The notes under the pieces are model-generated. The model had not been told where the DNA came from. It searched no databases and worked only from the letters and a program-made list of their open reading frames with translations. From Vanilla planifolia (Eukaryota > Streptophyta > Magnoliopsida > Asparagales > Orchidaceae), in assembly GCA_023846275.1 (NCBI GenBank), contig CM043870.1, forward strand, positions 16,228,385-16,292,384: a stretch of DNA of 64,000 nucleotides, read 5' to 3'. The position numbers and the translations under genes were made by a program. Each line of letters starts with the position of its first letter. The stretch's first letter is position 1. Below, piece after piece: positions 38,701-51,700 of the stretch.

Positions 38701-38840
38701 CATTCAACTTCTAACACTTCAGTTACCTTCCTGTTTTAAGCTTTTTCTAGTACTCAAACTTGGTAGAAGTCTAAATAAAATTTTATAAGAGAGTTCTGTA
38801 TGAAGAAAAAGAACTTTTTATCAATAAAATTTTAATATTT
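38701..38840 (+). terminator. GP210 3' UTR with polyadenylation signals
   Basis: Canonical AATAAA hexamers lie at 38774-38779 and 38823-38828, about 75 and 125 nt after the stop codon, in an AT-rich stretch. Either could direct 3'-end formation. The cleavage site itself cannot be read from sequence. Confidence 0.6.
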
Positions 38841-41800
38841 TTAACGTTTTTGAATTTGAGAAAGGATTTGAAATTTGTTGTACAAGTAGGGACAAGTTTT
38901 TTATCAGTTATAATAGAAACATTTTTTTGATGCACGGGTTTATCATCCATTGTTATGTGAGAGATAACTGACTTGTCAATTAATAGCTCGTTGTTGATTT
39001 AAACATAGAGAAATTTTAAACTTTGAAATTTTAAAATTGAAGGAATGTAAAAACATTTGTTATATGACACATAACAACCAATTTGGATAGTTTTGTGTTT
39101 TTACCCAATATTTTCTTGCCTTTGGAATTTTGGATAGCAGACTGGAAAAATGAACAGCTTTTGAAAAGCCTTGTGAAATGGAAATAAATTTTATGCACGT
39201 TCAATATTCACAAAGAATTCTTAGAAAACACTTCAAGCTATGGAGTATATAAGCACTCTAGGTTTCAATGCACGTCCACTTCAATTTTAAAACTTGTGAT
39301 AACAGAATGCGGGCAACAATTATCTACTGCTGTAATTTAGATCGAATTAATTAATCAAATTGAACTTAGAAAAATCACTAAGATCTAGTATCATATGCAA
39401 CATGTAATGGAATTAACATAACAATGATGAAATCTAAGGACAACTCACAAGTACACAAGAAAGCAAAGATTTTCAATAATCAAAACCCACAATCTCACAA
39501 TTGAAATCATGAAGTTACATTATAGGACTATGGATTTGTGTATCTATCACATCAAATTAAGGATTCTTCTAGGAAAAACCTTAAAAGGAAGCAAAGAACA
39601 TTGTTTTGGAAGACAACATCATAATCATGAAACTACATCACAAAATAAACCAATAACAAAAAAACTAACATATCAAACCAACCTCTATGAGGTGTTTAGA
39701 GAACTATCACAATTATTTCGTTTTGGACACCCCTCTTGTTTGTAGGACCATCTATGGTGATTGGATCAAACCACTTAAGGTAAGCTTAATGTCTACTTTA
39801 TCAATTTGACTTTTGTAACTATGATTTACCAAAAACCATAAAGGTTTACAAACATGTAGCACACAACTAAACCCTAGATTGAACTTGAAGTACACCTAAT
39901 CTTGTTGAGTATTGGCATGAAATACAACCATACGACATAATGATATATTAAAGTCTACAACACTATGCATAAAGTCTATAACATAAATAAATATTCTAAC
40001 TACATACACTAAACATTCAAGCTAGTTGGGATTCTTAGATATGATTATTCTAGCCAATGAATTGGTTTAATCATTAAATGAGAATGAATTGAAGGCTAAC
40101 CACTACACATAATGATCCACATTTTTTTAATGAACCACTAAGAATTTTGAGCTTTGCATCAATTTTATTCTAACTTGTCTCAAGTATGTCATGATCACAA
40201 GGAATGATCTAAACTCTATTTCTATGATGTGAGTAAAGCTAGTATGAAGATCGTTGTCGATCAATTGAGTAATTTGAATAAAAAAGTTTTGCATGTTGGA
40301 CATCAAACTAGTTATAAAGTAATTAATTTGGGAAAAGAGGATATGCAATCTATTTAATAGAAAACATGAATGACCTAGATATGTGGCAATTAAACTCCCT
40401 ATGCTCTAATTAATACAAGAAAAGTTTCATTAAGCCAATATCTTTCTTCTTTTTTTTAAAGACTGTTAAATCCAATGGATCCTAAAATAGAAAACCCTTT
40501 TTTGATGCTTAAGTGAAATAGAAGATTGAAGAATCTTTAATCAATAAACAAATCAAGAATAAGAGATTGCTCATGCTCCAAACCATTAGACTAATGCAAT
40601 CGATGACCAACACTTGTCACAAGGGAATTGCTTGTGGACATAGTTTACACACAGTACAAGTATAATCAAATTAGCACAAAGTTATGGTTCATGGTTTATA
40701 TATTATATAAGATTTTACGTATGAAGGGCATCACTTGCTAGTCCATTTGTATCTACTACTTTTAATGATTATTGAATTGCTCTATCTCCAAACTTCACCT
40801 TCACTAAGCATGGGTTTTTTTTCACTAATTTGTTTTCTTCTATTCCTAACTATCCTAACTACGTTCTTTTTTCTAGTCAAAATGAGGGTTCAAAAAACAA
40901 AATCAAGAATAAAAAAATGTAAAGAAGGATAGTATTAACATTTTCATTAACTTTCACTTATATGGTTTATTCATTTCTTTCCAATATTATTTTTTCATGG
41001 TATTGGACAATGTTTTAGTTATCCCAACTCCAAGACTCTAAATGTGATTGCCACAATTTATTACATTGTTGTACTTTAAAAAATAGTTTAAAATTGACTT
41101 TGGTTAAAATTTTGTATATGTTTCAATTGTTGGTGAATCCTATCTATCCTAGATCTATTAACTTCAATGGTGGGATTATAAAAGAGTGCTTCATCATGCT
41201 TAATTTTCACATGGATTTAACATTTATGTAATGAGAAAAAAGTAGACTTTGAAGAGACCATGTGATGTCCTTGGAGAGAATCTTAAATCTTGCATTTGCC
41301 ATGATGGACAAACTGTATAATATCTAATATCTAATATCTAATATACCACTTTAAATATTGAAAATTTCTTGAATTTTCTTTAGAAAGTATTCCAATTTTC
41401 TCTAACTAAGGATCATTGCTCAATGGGTGAAAATTATAATAAAGGAGGAATTCATGTAAAGAAGAATAAATTTATTAATTTGCTTACAATAAAGAGAGAT
41501 GTTATTGACGAATCTAAGTGTGAGAGATGAAGAAAAGAAGAGATAATGAGGAAAAAAAGAAAGAATAAGACAAGATAACAAAGACAAAAATGTCAACAAT
41601 TGAATATGCACCATGATCCTATCTTCATCACAGTTTGCATTAGAGAAACACTTGAATATATTATAGTATTGGCTAATAATATTGATTATAATTATTGCCT
41701 TAGAATTATTATTTTTTCATATACTTTATATTCCTTACCTTCTAAATATTCCAACATATTAACAATATTATGATTTGAAGAACTTCATAATTTACTAGAC

Positions 41801-41899
41801 TCTAAGATTTGTTACCATTAGTTTTTTAAAGAATTGTTGATGTTTTGTTTCTTCTTTTGTTGAATTGCTAAAGCTATAACAAAGAAGGATCATATCTTC
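38841..41899. other. Intergenic DNA downstream of GP210
   Basis: AT-rich sequence with no recognised gene. A heptamer TAATATC is repeated three to four times at 41318-41345. The open frames at 39509-39745 and 40735-40932 have no family resemblance. The stretch could contain retroelement LTR debris, since it abuts the LINE. Confidence 0.5.
41318..41345 (+). repeat. TAATATC heptamer tandem repeat
   Basis: Three perfect and one near-perfect copies of a 7-bp unit lie head to tail in AT-rich intergenic DNA. Confidence 0.9.
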
Positions 41900-44800
41900 T
41901 ATGCCAGACGACAACCTCTAAAAGAATGGTCTAAAAAAACTTGGGCAATAAGGATATTTAAAAGCAAGGTGATATTGAATCTATGAAATTACTTCAAGAA
42001 GGACAACAGCTTGCTTGAAATTCTTTAGATCAATATTGAAATCTTGGTGGGACACTTTCTAATCTAAATTTTTTTTCTCCATTTCAGTTAAAAAAACTTG
42101 TATCTAATTACATTCCATGCTTTTTATAAGTTGAAAATTTCATCATAATTGGGAATCCAAAGGTAGAGCATTGAAATAAGACATTTAAGCATATGTGCTG
42201 ACACAAAAACTCTAGTCTCTTCCATGTGTTATATGCATCCAAATGATAATCTTTTGATTATTGTTCATGTATTTTTTTCTTCATGAATTTGGCCCAAATA
42301 AATTGGTCACTCAACATTTTCCAATTCAACTTTGTAAAGTATGTTGTCATGATATCATTTAGTTTTCTAAATCATAATCCATTTCCCTACATTAATGCAC
42401 ATACTTTGTCAGAAGCCTTCCAATGGTGCTTATGAATTTTATCAAACTCTTCCCATAGAAATCTATTCAAAGTCTTTTCAACATCGTGTACAATTTACAT
42501 TGTATGATATATTGTCATTAATGAATAAGTTAAAAATAGAATTTAGAACATATTTCATTAAGATTAATCTGTAACCCATGAATCATAATTTTTTCTTTTA
42601 TTGGTCATCTTATTATTTGATTTATGAAGTAATTATTGAAAGTATGTTTCTTTCATTTTGCCAATAAATATGGGACATCCTAGGTATGTTATAAGAAAAG
42701 AACTCTGTTTATAACCCATCACTTTATCTATCTTTTTAATTGTAAATGTCTTCATAGTTTTAACTATGTAAGATTTGCTATTATGTGCATTTATTTGTAG
42801 ATCTAACATGGCCTTGGAATCTTTCTAGAAATCTAATGAGCCATTTCATAGATCTCTGATCTCCTCTATTAAAGATGGTGATATCATCATGATATCATCA
42901 TATAACTAAGATAAGAATAACTGGATAGCTTTAGTTGTTACGTAATAAAGTATTTTTCTATTTTCAAATTGACTCTTTAATGTCCTATTAAAAGCATCTA
43001 TTGATAATATAAAGAAAAATGAAAAAAATGAGATTATCTTGCTTTAGCCCCAATGCTATTTGAAAGAAATTGCTCAGTATCCCTTTGATCATGATGGAAA
43101 ACCATGAAGTGCTTGTAATGTTCCTAATTAACTTATTAAATTGTGTTGAAAAGTTGAATTTTTCAAGAATCTTTTTCAAGAAATCCCAAGACAAATTATC
43201 AAATGCATTTTATTTTGTCTAGTTTGAGAATGCAGTACTTACCTCTAACCTTCTTATTGAGATAACCCATTAATTATTGAGCTATTAACATATTATTTGT
43301 AATTTCTCTCACTTTAATGAATCCAACTTATTCATGAGATTATCTTTGGTAGTACTTTGTGAAGCCTATTCACTAGTAGTTAACATAATATTTTTTTTAG
43401 AAAAATATTATGTTAGATGTCCATGCCTTAGGAATTAGCACTAGGTGGGCACTTACAATCCCTTTAGGAACTAGACTTCCAACAATAAAGTCCTTGGTAG
43501 CATTTAGTACATCACAAGTTATGATTTCTTATCATTTTGTAAAAAAATGAACGTTAATGCTCTTTCTTTATCTAATTAAGAAATCACTTCCTTAATCTCC
43601 TCCATTTGAACCTCTTTCACAAGTTCACAATTATTTGAGTTATTAATTTTGTTATGTTTCTTAACAATTCCTTACAAATAACCTTTTAGTTATTCTTCTC
43701 CCTCTCTTTAAGCCATTTGGTTCTATCCTTTTGATGTCAAAAGATTTCTTTCTCAATCAATTCCTCCATGAGCTAATCATTTACTTTGGTTAATTCCATT
43801 ATGTCTTCTTCATATTGGCTTTTCTAAAATTTATTTTCACTATCTGTGATCACCTCTTATGCCATCTTGATAGCTTGGAAAATGTTACCAAAAATGTGTT
43901 TGTTCCATTATTTTAGATATCCTTCAATCTTCTTAATTTGAAAGCTAAAGTTGTCATGCCAATAATGCATTGGAATTGACCAATTATTTTTCACCACTTT
44001 ATAAAATATTTGATGCATAGACCACATGTTTAATATCTAAATTGTTTAGGTCTAGAGTCCTATGATTTAGGGCATCATTGTAATAACATTGAAAAGTGAT
44101 CAAATCTTATACTACAAAGGTGTCGTACATTTGCTCTGAGGTAGAGTTCCATCCAATCCTTATTTATCAACATTTTGTCAAGCCTTTTCCAAATCCACTT
44201 TCATTTTATTTTCCCAACCTAGGTAAAGGTTAAGCTTGAGAAAGGGAGGTCTTTTAGGATACATTAATTTATGCTATTTGTGAATTTTTTGTGTTGCGGT
44301 CAAGGGGTGGAAGAACCCACGTATCCATTCAGGGAACCAATAACATTAAAATCTCTCCCATCAAATCATGGGCCTTTTAGATTTGCTACAATTAAGGTTA
44401 AATTATTCCATAATATTCTTCTCTCTTCCTTTATATATTTCACATATACTAAAGTACAACATGATAAAATTTGGTTTCTAGGTTTTCAAATGAAAATATA
44501 AATATATTTCTCATCATTGTATAGTTTTTACATTATGTGCCTCCTTTTCAAAAGTACCCAAATTTTGTTTGTTGAATTTCTAGTGAAGTCACCAAGACCT
44601 AGTGGCTCTAGTGTGATACTATTGGATGCAATTATATGTTAGAGACAAGATAATAATCTCGTGTTTATGACTCCTCTTATGTTCCATATAAGAATATTAA
44701 TTATTGATGAGTGGTTGATTTGTGATTTCATTTGTTTTTGAACTTTTGTGTTTCTCTTTGGACTTATTATTTTATGGGGTTTTGTGGGTTATCATTCTTT

Positions 44801-45750
44801 GTGTTATGCTTACATTAACAAGATCAATTGTCCATGTTTGTAGCAAATGGAGTAGTATATTGTCATAGCCTATCTTTTGCCACAAACTATTTGTGTTACT
44901 TCCTTTCTATGTAATTTTCATTCATTTTGGCAACTCTTTTGCTAAGTCAATTTTCACATAGACTCTAGCCATGCTTAAACGGGTTAGATTAAGAGTTACA
45001 ACATCAACTTTAAGTAGGTTTCCAATTACTATGGCTATTGAGTACAACACCTCCTTGTTAAAAAAAATGAATGGGCAAGTGTTTGAATGAAACCTATACT
45101 AAAGCTAGGGATGGCTCAACATTGAGATGAAAATCTGGATGCCACTTGAAGATTCACATTTATAAATCAGTAACATTTGATGATCTATGAAGCAAGCAGT
45201 GAAGAAAATCCTCCTTCTTGAATCTGATTTGGATATGCTTGCTATCCAATGATCCAACCTTAACCTCGCTTTGAAACCTTATTTTATCGAATGTCTTCCT
45301 AATTATTTACATGTTAGTTGTTCCATACAAGAATTTTCCTAGCAATGCCAATCTAAATGGAGCAACCATTTTTCCTATTTCCTCTTGCTCAAAATTAACT
45401 TTTGATTCCACTTTGTAAATCAAAGTTGATTTGATTTTGATAGGAGAATGATTAATCAAGCCACCCAAGGCTTAAGCAAAAGGTCAATTAAGGGATGGAG
45501 GTTCTCCATATTTGTTATTGATTCAAGCTGCTCAAATGATGGACTAATTAACTAAATTAGAGTAAAACCATACCATTGTTTCAAACATTATTTTAAATTT
45601 CTCATCGATTGTATCCCATTTCCATTGTCTATCCTCTCTCCTCCAGAAGAGCTTTCTTATGTTTTTCAGAAATAAATGATATGAAAAAATATATGTAACA
45701 CAAGGACTTCTCAATAGGTCACTCATCCCAGTACTACTCTTGCCAATACA
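41900..45750 (-). mobile_element. L1-type LINE, nearly whole but decayed
   Basis: The minus strand reads in the order of a plant L1 element. ORF1 (about 45300-44930) has 'NKEVLYSIA' and 'ARVYVKIDLAKELPK', as in DUF4283-type ORF1. The endonuclease start is at about 44705 (INILIWNIRGV) and its end at about 44190-44080, shown by 'RLDK.LINKDW' and 'R..HLCS..DH'. The pre-RT linker 'WNKHIFGNIFQAIK' lies at about 43900 and 'FWHQKDRTKWLKE' at about 43730. The RT is clearest at 42988-43194: MSWDFLKKILEKFNFS, SWFSIMIKG and 'GLKQDN'. Then come 'IKKIDKVMGYKQSS', 'ITYLGCPIFIG' (about 42740-42650) and a C-terminal 'FTKLNWKML' (about 42350-42320). There are many stops and frameshifts. The ends are approximate; no poly-A tail or target duplication was identified. 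Confidence 0.8.
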
Positions 45751-46015
45751 TATTTAACTTTGGAGTTCTAATGAGATCCAATGCTTGTATGGTTATAAAC
45801 ATAAATTAGTTCTTATTTTTATTATGATAAACAATTTATAAACCTTCAAATTTTAAGAAAAATGTGAGAATTTTATGTTGTTTTAAATTAGTTTTCAATT
45901 ATGATATGTCATTTGATTTTATATAAAAGAATAGCTTTTAAAAAGAAGTAAAAAGAAGGTATGGTACAAAACAACCTAGAATGCAATGTGGGAAAGTAAG
46001 GAGTTTTCATAAGAG

Positions 46016-46027
46016 TGGTATCAAAGT
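46016..46027 (+). other. Primer-binding site of the intergenic chromovirus
   Basis: GAGTGGTATCAAAGTAAG resembles the plant Ty3 initiator-Met site (TGGTATCAGAGC), starting at 46016. A 5' LTR should end just before it. Only a few hundred bases separate this site from the LINE, so that LTR must be truncated or interrupted. Confidence 0.5.
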
Positions 46028-49000
46028 AAGTGATGTCTTAAGATAAGAATGTAGGAACATAAACAATCTAGGATATAAAATTTAGAAAAAAAATTGAGCT
46101 TATAGTACAAAACTAGATTGGAAAGATGTAAGGTGACAATCTAGAGATGCACAAACTTAAGGTAAGCAGTTTAGCTAAACTAAATAACCTAGGGTGGTGA
46201 GCATGGATAGATATTTTAAAGGGTAAATCACACTTGTTACATCATTACTTTTGTTATATGCTACTTATTTTATGTTAAATGTGCATTTTAAGAGCCCTAA
46301 GGAAAATAAATTTTTTTAGAACTATAGTGCTAACAATAGGCCTAGCATACAATACGTAATAGATGACATAATACCTTACATATAAGTAGAACACAAATTG
46401 AATTAAGAAAAATGATCACATATGGTTTGGTAATAAGGATGTATGGTACATTGGGGTATAATACATTAAGAATATAGTACATTAAGCTCAATAACAAATA
46501 GTGCATAAATTAACTATAAAGCCAAGAATATTTTGTAGTACACTAAAATTAATGTATTGTACATCAACATCAAATGAATAGAATGTATAAAAGATAGAGT
46601 AAACAAAAGGATAATGTATGATACATCTTAAATTGGCTTATAATAGATCGGTTTGTGTGGGCAATGTTGTACAACATTGGGCTAGAATGAAGGATATCTT
46701 GATGAATGTTTTAAATTTTGTATTAGATTATGCAACCATGCCATTGTTGAAAAACTTAAATATGAAATGCATGATAATTATGTAGAATGGCATCAACAGA
46801 CCAAAACACGTATGAAGAGGAGATGAATAGCTTAAATGACAATAGTATTATCATAACTCAAGGATAAAGAGATCATGATAAAAGAGAGAGAATCTTGGGA
46901 ATTTAATCTAGGAGGAAAGAATTATCAAAGAAGTTCAAGAGATAATTTAGTAAATTGATTGGTGGAATAATTCTTATGGCTGGTACCACCACATTTAGGA
47001 GATGTAGTGGTTCTATTTCAAGAGAGAGATTGGTTAGAAAGGATACAAATATTGTTTAATGATATGGAATGTGATGATCATAGGAGAGTCCCACTGGTAG
47101 TCCTAGTACTAGATAATGCTATTGGTCACTAATGAAGAGAACAAAAGTAATTTATTTGATGAGCGAGCTAATTTTGAGATATATTGGAGAGAGTTTGCAC
47201 AAGTATTTCTAGATTAGTATATATTATTTAATAAACTAGACAGAAGATGGAAGATGATCTATTAATGCTATATTAGAGAAATTTGATAATCACAAAATAC
47301 GAATAAAATCTTCTCTCATTTGGTACAATATACACCAGAGTTAATGGCAACATAGAAGAAAAGAAACTATCTATTTAGGAAGAGATTAAGATATTTTAAT
47401 AGGAATGTAATGGCTCTAATAGAGTCTGAATCTTATAAAAAATTTGTAGACAAGTATATTAACGTGAATATAAAAATAAATAGAAAATTATTGAACTTTA
47501 AGTTAAAATTAATTGACATAACAGAATTTGATGTCATATTAGGAATAAGCTTAAGTAGTAACACACAGTTATTATTGATTATTGGAAGCAAAATATAAGA
47601 ATTCATATGGAAAATAAAATAAAGATTGTTTACTTTGATTAAAGAAGGAAGATGCTGCTCTTTTCAATAGTAAAGAAAAAAAGAGGCTATTACACAAAGG
47701 ATGTGAATGCTGTGTAATTTTCATATCAGGTGTAAAGCAAAATGATCCTCAATTATAAGATATGTTAGTGGTGTGCATGCCCAGAGGTGTTTTTGAATGG
47801 CTTACCAGGTTTGTAATCATATAAGAAGATAGAATTTGTCATGAACTTAATGTTTGGAGTAAACCCGATATCCAAAGACCCCATACAGATGAAAGGTCAA
47901 TTTTAAAAACTTCTAGATAAAGGGCTTATTAGGTCAACTATTTTATCATGGGTTGCATCAATATTTTGTCCAAACAAAAGAATGAAGTCTTCACGTATGC
48001 ATAGATTATAGGGAATTAAATCAAATCATAATAAAAAATAAGTATCCTTGAACTCAAATAGATGAATTATTTGATCATCTTTAGGAAGAAAAGGTTCTCT
48101 CCAAAATTAATTTAGGTCAAGATACCATCAACTAAAGATATGAAAGGAAGATATAGAAAAAGCAGTATTTAGGACCATATATGGCCACTAAAAACTTTCG
48201 TAATCCTTTTGGATTGACAAATGTGTTAGCTATATTTATGGACATTATGAATTAGGTATGCAAATAGTGGCTAGATAACTACATGAGCATACACTACATT
48301 TAGACATGGTGCTATCGAAATTGAATGAGCATTAGTTGTATTATGTATTTTCTAAGTGTAGCTTCTAACTAAAAAGTGTTTCATTTTGGGCATCATCAAT
48401 GTTACGGAATTGTTGGAAAACAATCAAAAAGTGACAATAATAACTAATTGGTGTAGGCCCATAACATTAATAAAAAAAATAAGAGTTTCTTATGATTGAT
48501 TGGTTACTAAAAGAAGTTTATTAAAAGTTTTTCCCAAATTATAGTTCTTTTGATAGGACTTATATAAAAGATAATTTTTTTAATTGGGATCAAAAGTGTA
48601 AAGAAACCTCTCAAACTTTGAAAAACAATAGCAAAAGCATTAGCACTATCTCTAACTATAAATGACAAAGAATTCTAGGTTTATATTGATGCATCTCTAT
48701 AGGGATTAGAAGTTGTCTTAATATAAAATGGGAATGTTATAACTTATACTTCCATATTACTTTGACAAAACGAGAAGAATTATCATGTGCACGATCTAAG
48801 TTTAGGGTTTATCACATTTTCCTTCAATATTTTGAGGCATTACTTATTTTATGTAAAGACTCCAATATGCTCAAATCACTAGAGTCTTAAATGCATATTC
48901 AACCAAAAGGAATTTAATATGAGGCAATGACATTGACTAAAATTAATAAAGGTATTGTATATCACCTAGGAAAGGCCAATATGTTTGTAGATGCATTAAT

Positions 49001-49615
49001 TTGAAGAGAAAATTTGAGTAACCTAAATCTCGAAGAGGTGTAATTATGCATTAAGATGAATAGACTACAATTAAATGTATTATTTGTTACTAATAGAAAA
49101 AGTGTTAATTAAGTTGCAAGTTCAACAAAGTAGCTACAAGATCTTAAGGAGTTCCAAAATAATGATGAGGAAGTAGAAAAGGTCAAAGACAAACTTTTTG
49201 GTGGCTAGGAGTCTAAATTTTATTTAAATAAGGACAATGAAAGATATCACAAGGTTTGGCCAAAGAGACAAGATTAAGAAAAGTTGTATTAGTTATTTCA
49301 AATATTTGAAAGACTGATAAATTGGTATACAATGCAGCATTGCCTATTAATTTTTCTAGAATCTATAATATTCCATATTTGTTCACTAAGAAAACATGTG
49401 GTACGTCTATCACATATACTTGACTCTTATTTAGTTATGTTGGAAATACAACCATATATGACATGAAAAAAACCAATAAAATCTTAATGAGACAAAAGAA
49501 TAAGAAGATTCCAAAGGTTAAGTGAGAAAAATGAAGATGGTATGAAAAAGAAATATCCATACATATTATGAATATATGGACAAACTCTTATAAGTGAGAA
49601 AAATTTGTAGCATCC

Positions 49616-51700
49616 TAATTATAGTAAAAAGTGAGTTTTATAATGGTTTCATATTGTTTGGAATTTTTGAAAATTTTTAGGAAGTTTTAATAATTTATTT
49701 AATTTTATGCAAAAAATCGTATATTACTCAAAGAATATATAATGTCTAAAAAAAAGGAGATAAATTGTAAAGATAAGTATATAAAGCATTAGGAATATAA
49801 TAACACTAAAATGGTTGAAATTAGAATTTTTCACATGATAATAAGGAAGATTTGAATTTTATAAGATTAATAATTAAATTACAAGATTAGAGTTGTCATT
49901 AAAATTATTAAAAATATTAAATAGCCTAAAAAGTGATAGAATTCGACTAGGTACTAGAGTATATAATGAATTTCATGACAAAAGTTTCTTAGTACAAAAA
50001 AGATACCATGATCACAAAATTAAATGTCAAATTATTATTAAATAAAATAATAAAATTAATATCATAAGGATTTTATGTTTAAAATATTTTTGAGAATATT
50101 AAAGGTTTCCAAAAAAATATGAAAATTGGTTAACCAGTAGAATTGATCAAAAGAAATCATGAAGAAATAGTTGACAAATATTTAAATTTTGTCTCATTAA
50201 AAAGATTTCAAAAATTCATTAAATGCATAAGTTATAATAAATACTTAATTTTTATTTTTATTTTTTAGACCTTGAGTCCTAATAGTGGAAGCTAGCTCGA
50301 TGGTGATTAAGTGATAGAAACCATTACAAGTGAGGGCAGCATGTCCATTCCAATGAGAAAATGTCAGGTAATTGAGGAGACATGGCAAGATTGAAGAGAT
50401 AAGAAAGAAAAGAGTCGATCAAAGGCTTATGAAAATGAATAGGTTAGCTAACTACATGTGTTTTGGAAAAATTAGGAGAAAATCCTAATTTTTGGAAACG
50501 AGATAAAAGAGAAGATAAGGAAAAAAACTAGAATAATTCCTTTATGCAACCAAGAAAAAAGAGATTAAAAACTTAGTAAGAGAAAGGAAGAATTCGAGTT
50601 CAAGAACATGGAAATTTTGTGAACGAAATCAATTGTAAGGTGAGACCACTATAAAATAGAATTAAGGTAAGTAAACTTTCTAGATGTATGTATATGTTTG
50701 CTGTGACATTGCTTCATGCATATTGACCTCAATAAAAATTGGAACTTTAATTCAAGAGTATTAGAAGATGATTGAAATGTTTGTTTGTACTACATTGGAA
50801 TTCATATTCTTAAGGTTATTTGAGCATTATTGTGTATTACAAGATGGTGCTTAATTCTATATATGAGCATATTACAAGATTATGTTACATATAACATTAT
50901 GTATAAGATTTATTAATCTAGTTGAAAATAAAGAAAATAGATATGCTACGTAAGCTTTATTGCTTTTAAAAGGCATTTTGGAAAAGAAAGTAAGGAAGAC
51001 AAATAGTTAAGAACAAGAGTTTGATTATGAAAGCAAAGCATGATTTAAAAACATGCATAAACTATTGGTTGTCCAAAGTGTCGTATCTCGTTCTAGCACA
51101 AGGGGATCAAAGGTGGACCCAATGAAACCATCATTATGGGATATTTCATTTCGAAGCACATTTTGGTGGTAGAGCCCAAAAGATTTAAATTGCAATGCAC
51201 CCTTATTTTAGAACTAAACTAAAAGAGAAAGAAAAACTTCTGTAAATATGAAAAGGAAAAAGAGGGCATTAAAGAAATTCATAAGATTAAATTTAAAAAG
51301 AAGACCATGTCCATGTTAAAGAAAAGATGGACGATATTCATATGTTTCATGTCTATTAATGTAAATATTTTTTTATGTGATCTTAACTTAACAGGTAGCA
51401 TGACACCAAGTTGATTATTTTATTTGCATGTGATATCTCTTTTCCACTAAGCCAATAACAATTTGTAGGAATGTCCAATTCATAAAAGGTCAGGTGAATT
51501 GTGAATTTTATCAAAAACTTGAATTTTATTTTAAAAATCTTGTGTTGTCTTTGATAATGTGAAAGCTCTAGAATTGTTTATTTCCATGATGATGTACATT
51601 GCCAAAGGATCTCTTCTAATTTTCATTTCTTAATATCCCTAAAATTATAATCTTAAGGTAAAATATTAGTAAACTTTAATATGTGATGTTGCTATCATTG
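49616..51700 (+). repeat. Probable 3' LTR of the intergenic chromovirus
   Basis: It starts TGTAGCATCCTAATTATAG soon after the chromodomain and an A-rich purine stretch. The content (AT-rich start, purine-rich middle around 50280-50640) is like that of long chromovirus LTRs. No matching 5' LTR was found by eye, so the end is uncertain. Confidence 0.45.

Larger units (their letters stand above)
46016..51700 (+). mobile_element. Ty3 chromovirus with chromodomain, internally deleted
   Basis: The plus strand gives gag (about 47170-47460, 'KFSHLVQYTPELMAT'-like across frames), the end of protease (about 47500-47570, 'DITEFDVILGI'), RT (about 47790-48410: 'LPGL', 'KKIEFVMNL', 'ISKDPIQMK', 'YHQLKI', 'AVFRTIYGHY'), RNase H (about 48570-48880) and the integrase N-terminal region (about 48950-49290, 'GKANMFVDAL', 'KVWPKR'). 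It then jumps to the integrase C-terminus (about 49340-49440) and a chromodomain (about 49460-49580, 'KPIKILMRQKNKKIPKVK', 'MKKKYPY'). The chromodomain position and sequence suit a Tekay/Del-type chromovirus. The zinc knuckle, most of protease and the integrase catalytic core are absent. The 3' LTR probably starts at 49616. The right end is a guess. Confidence 0.8.
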
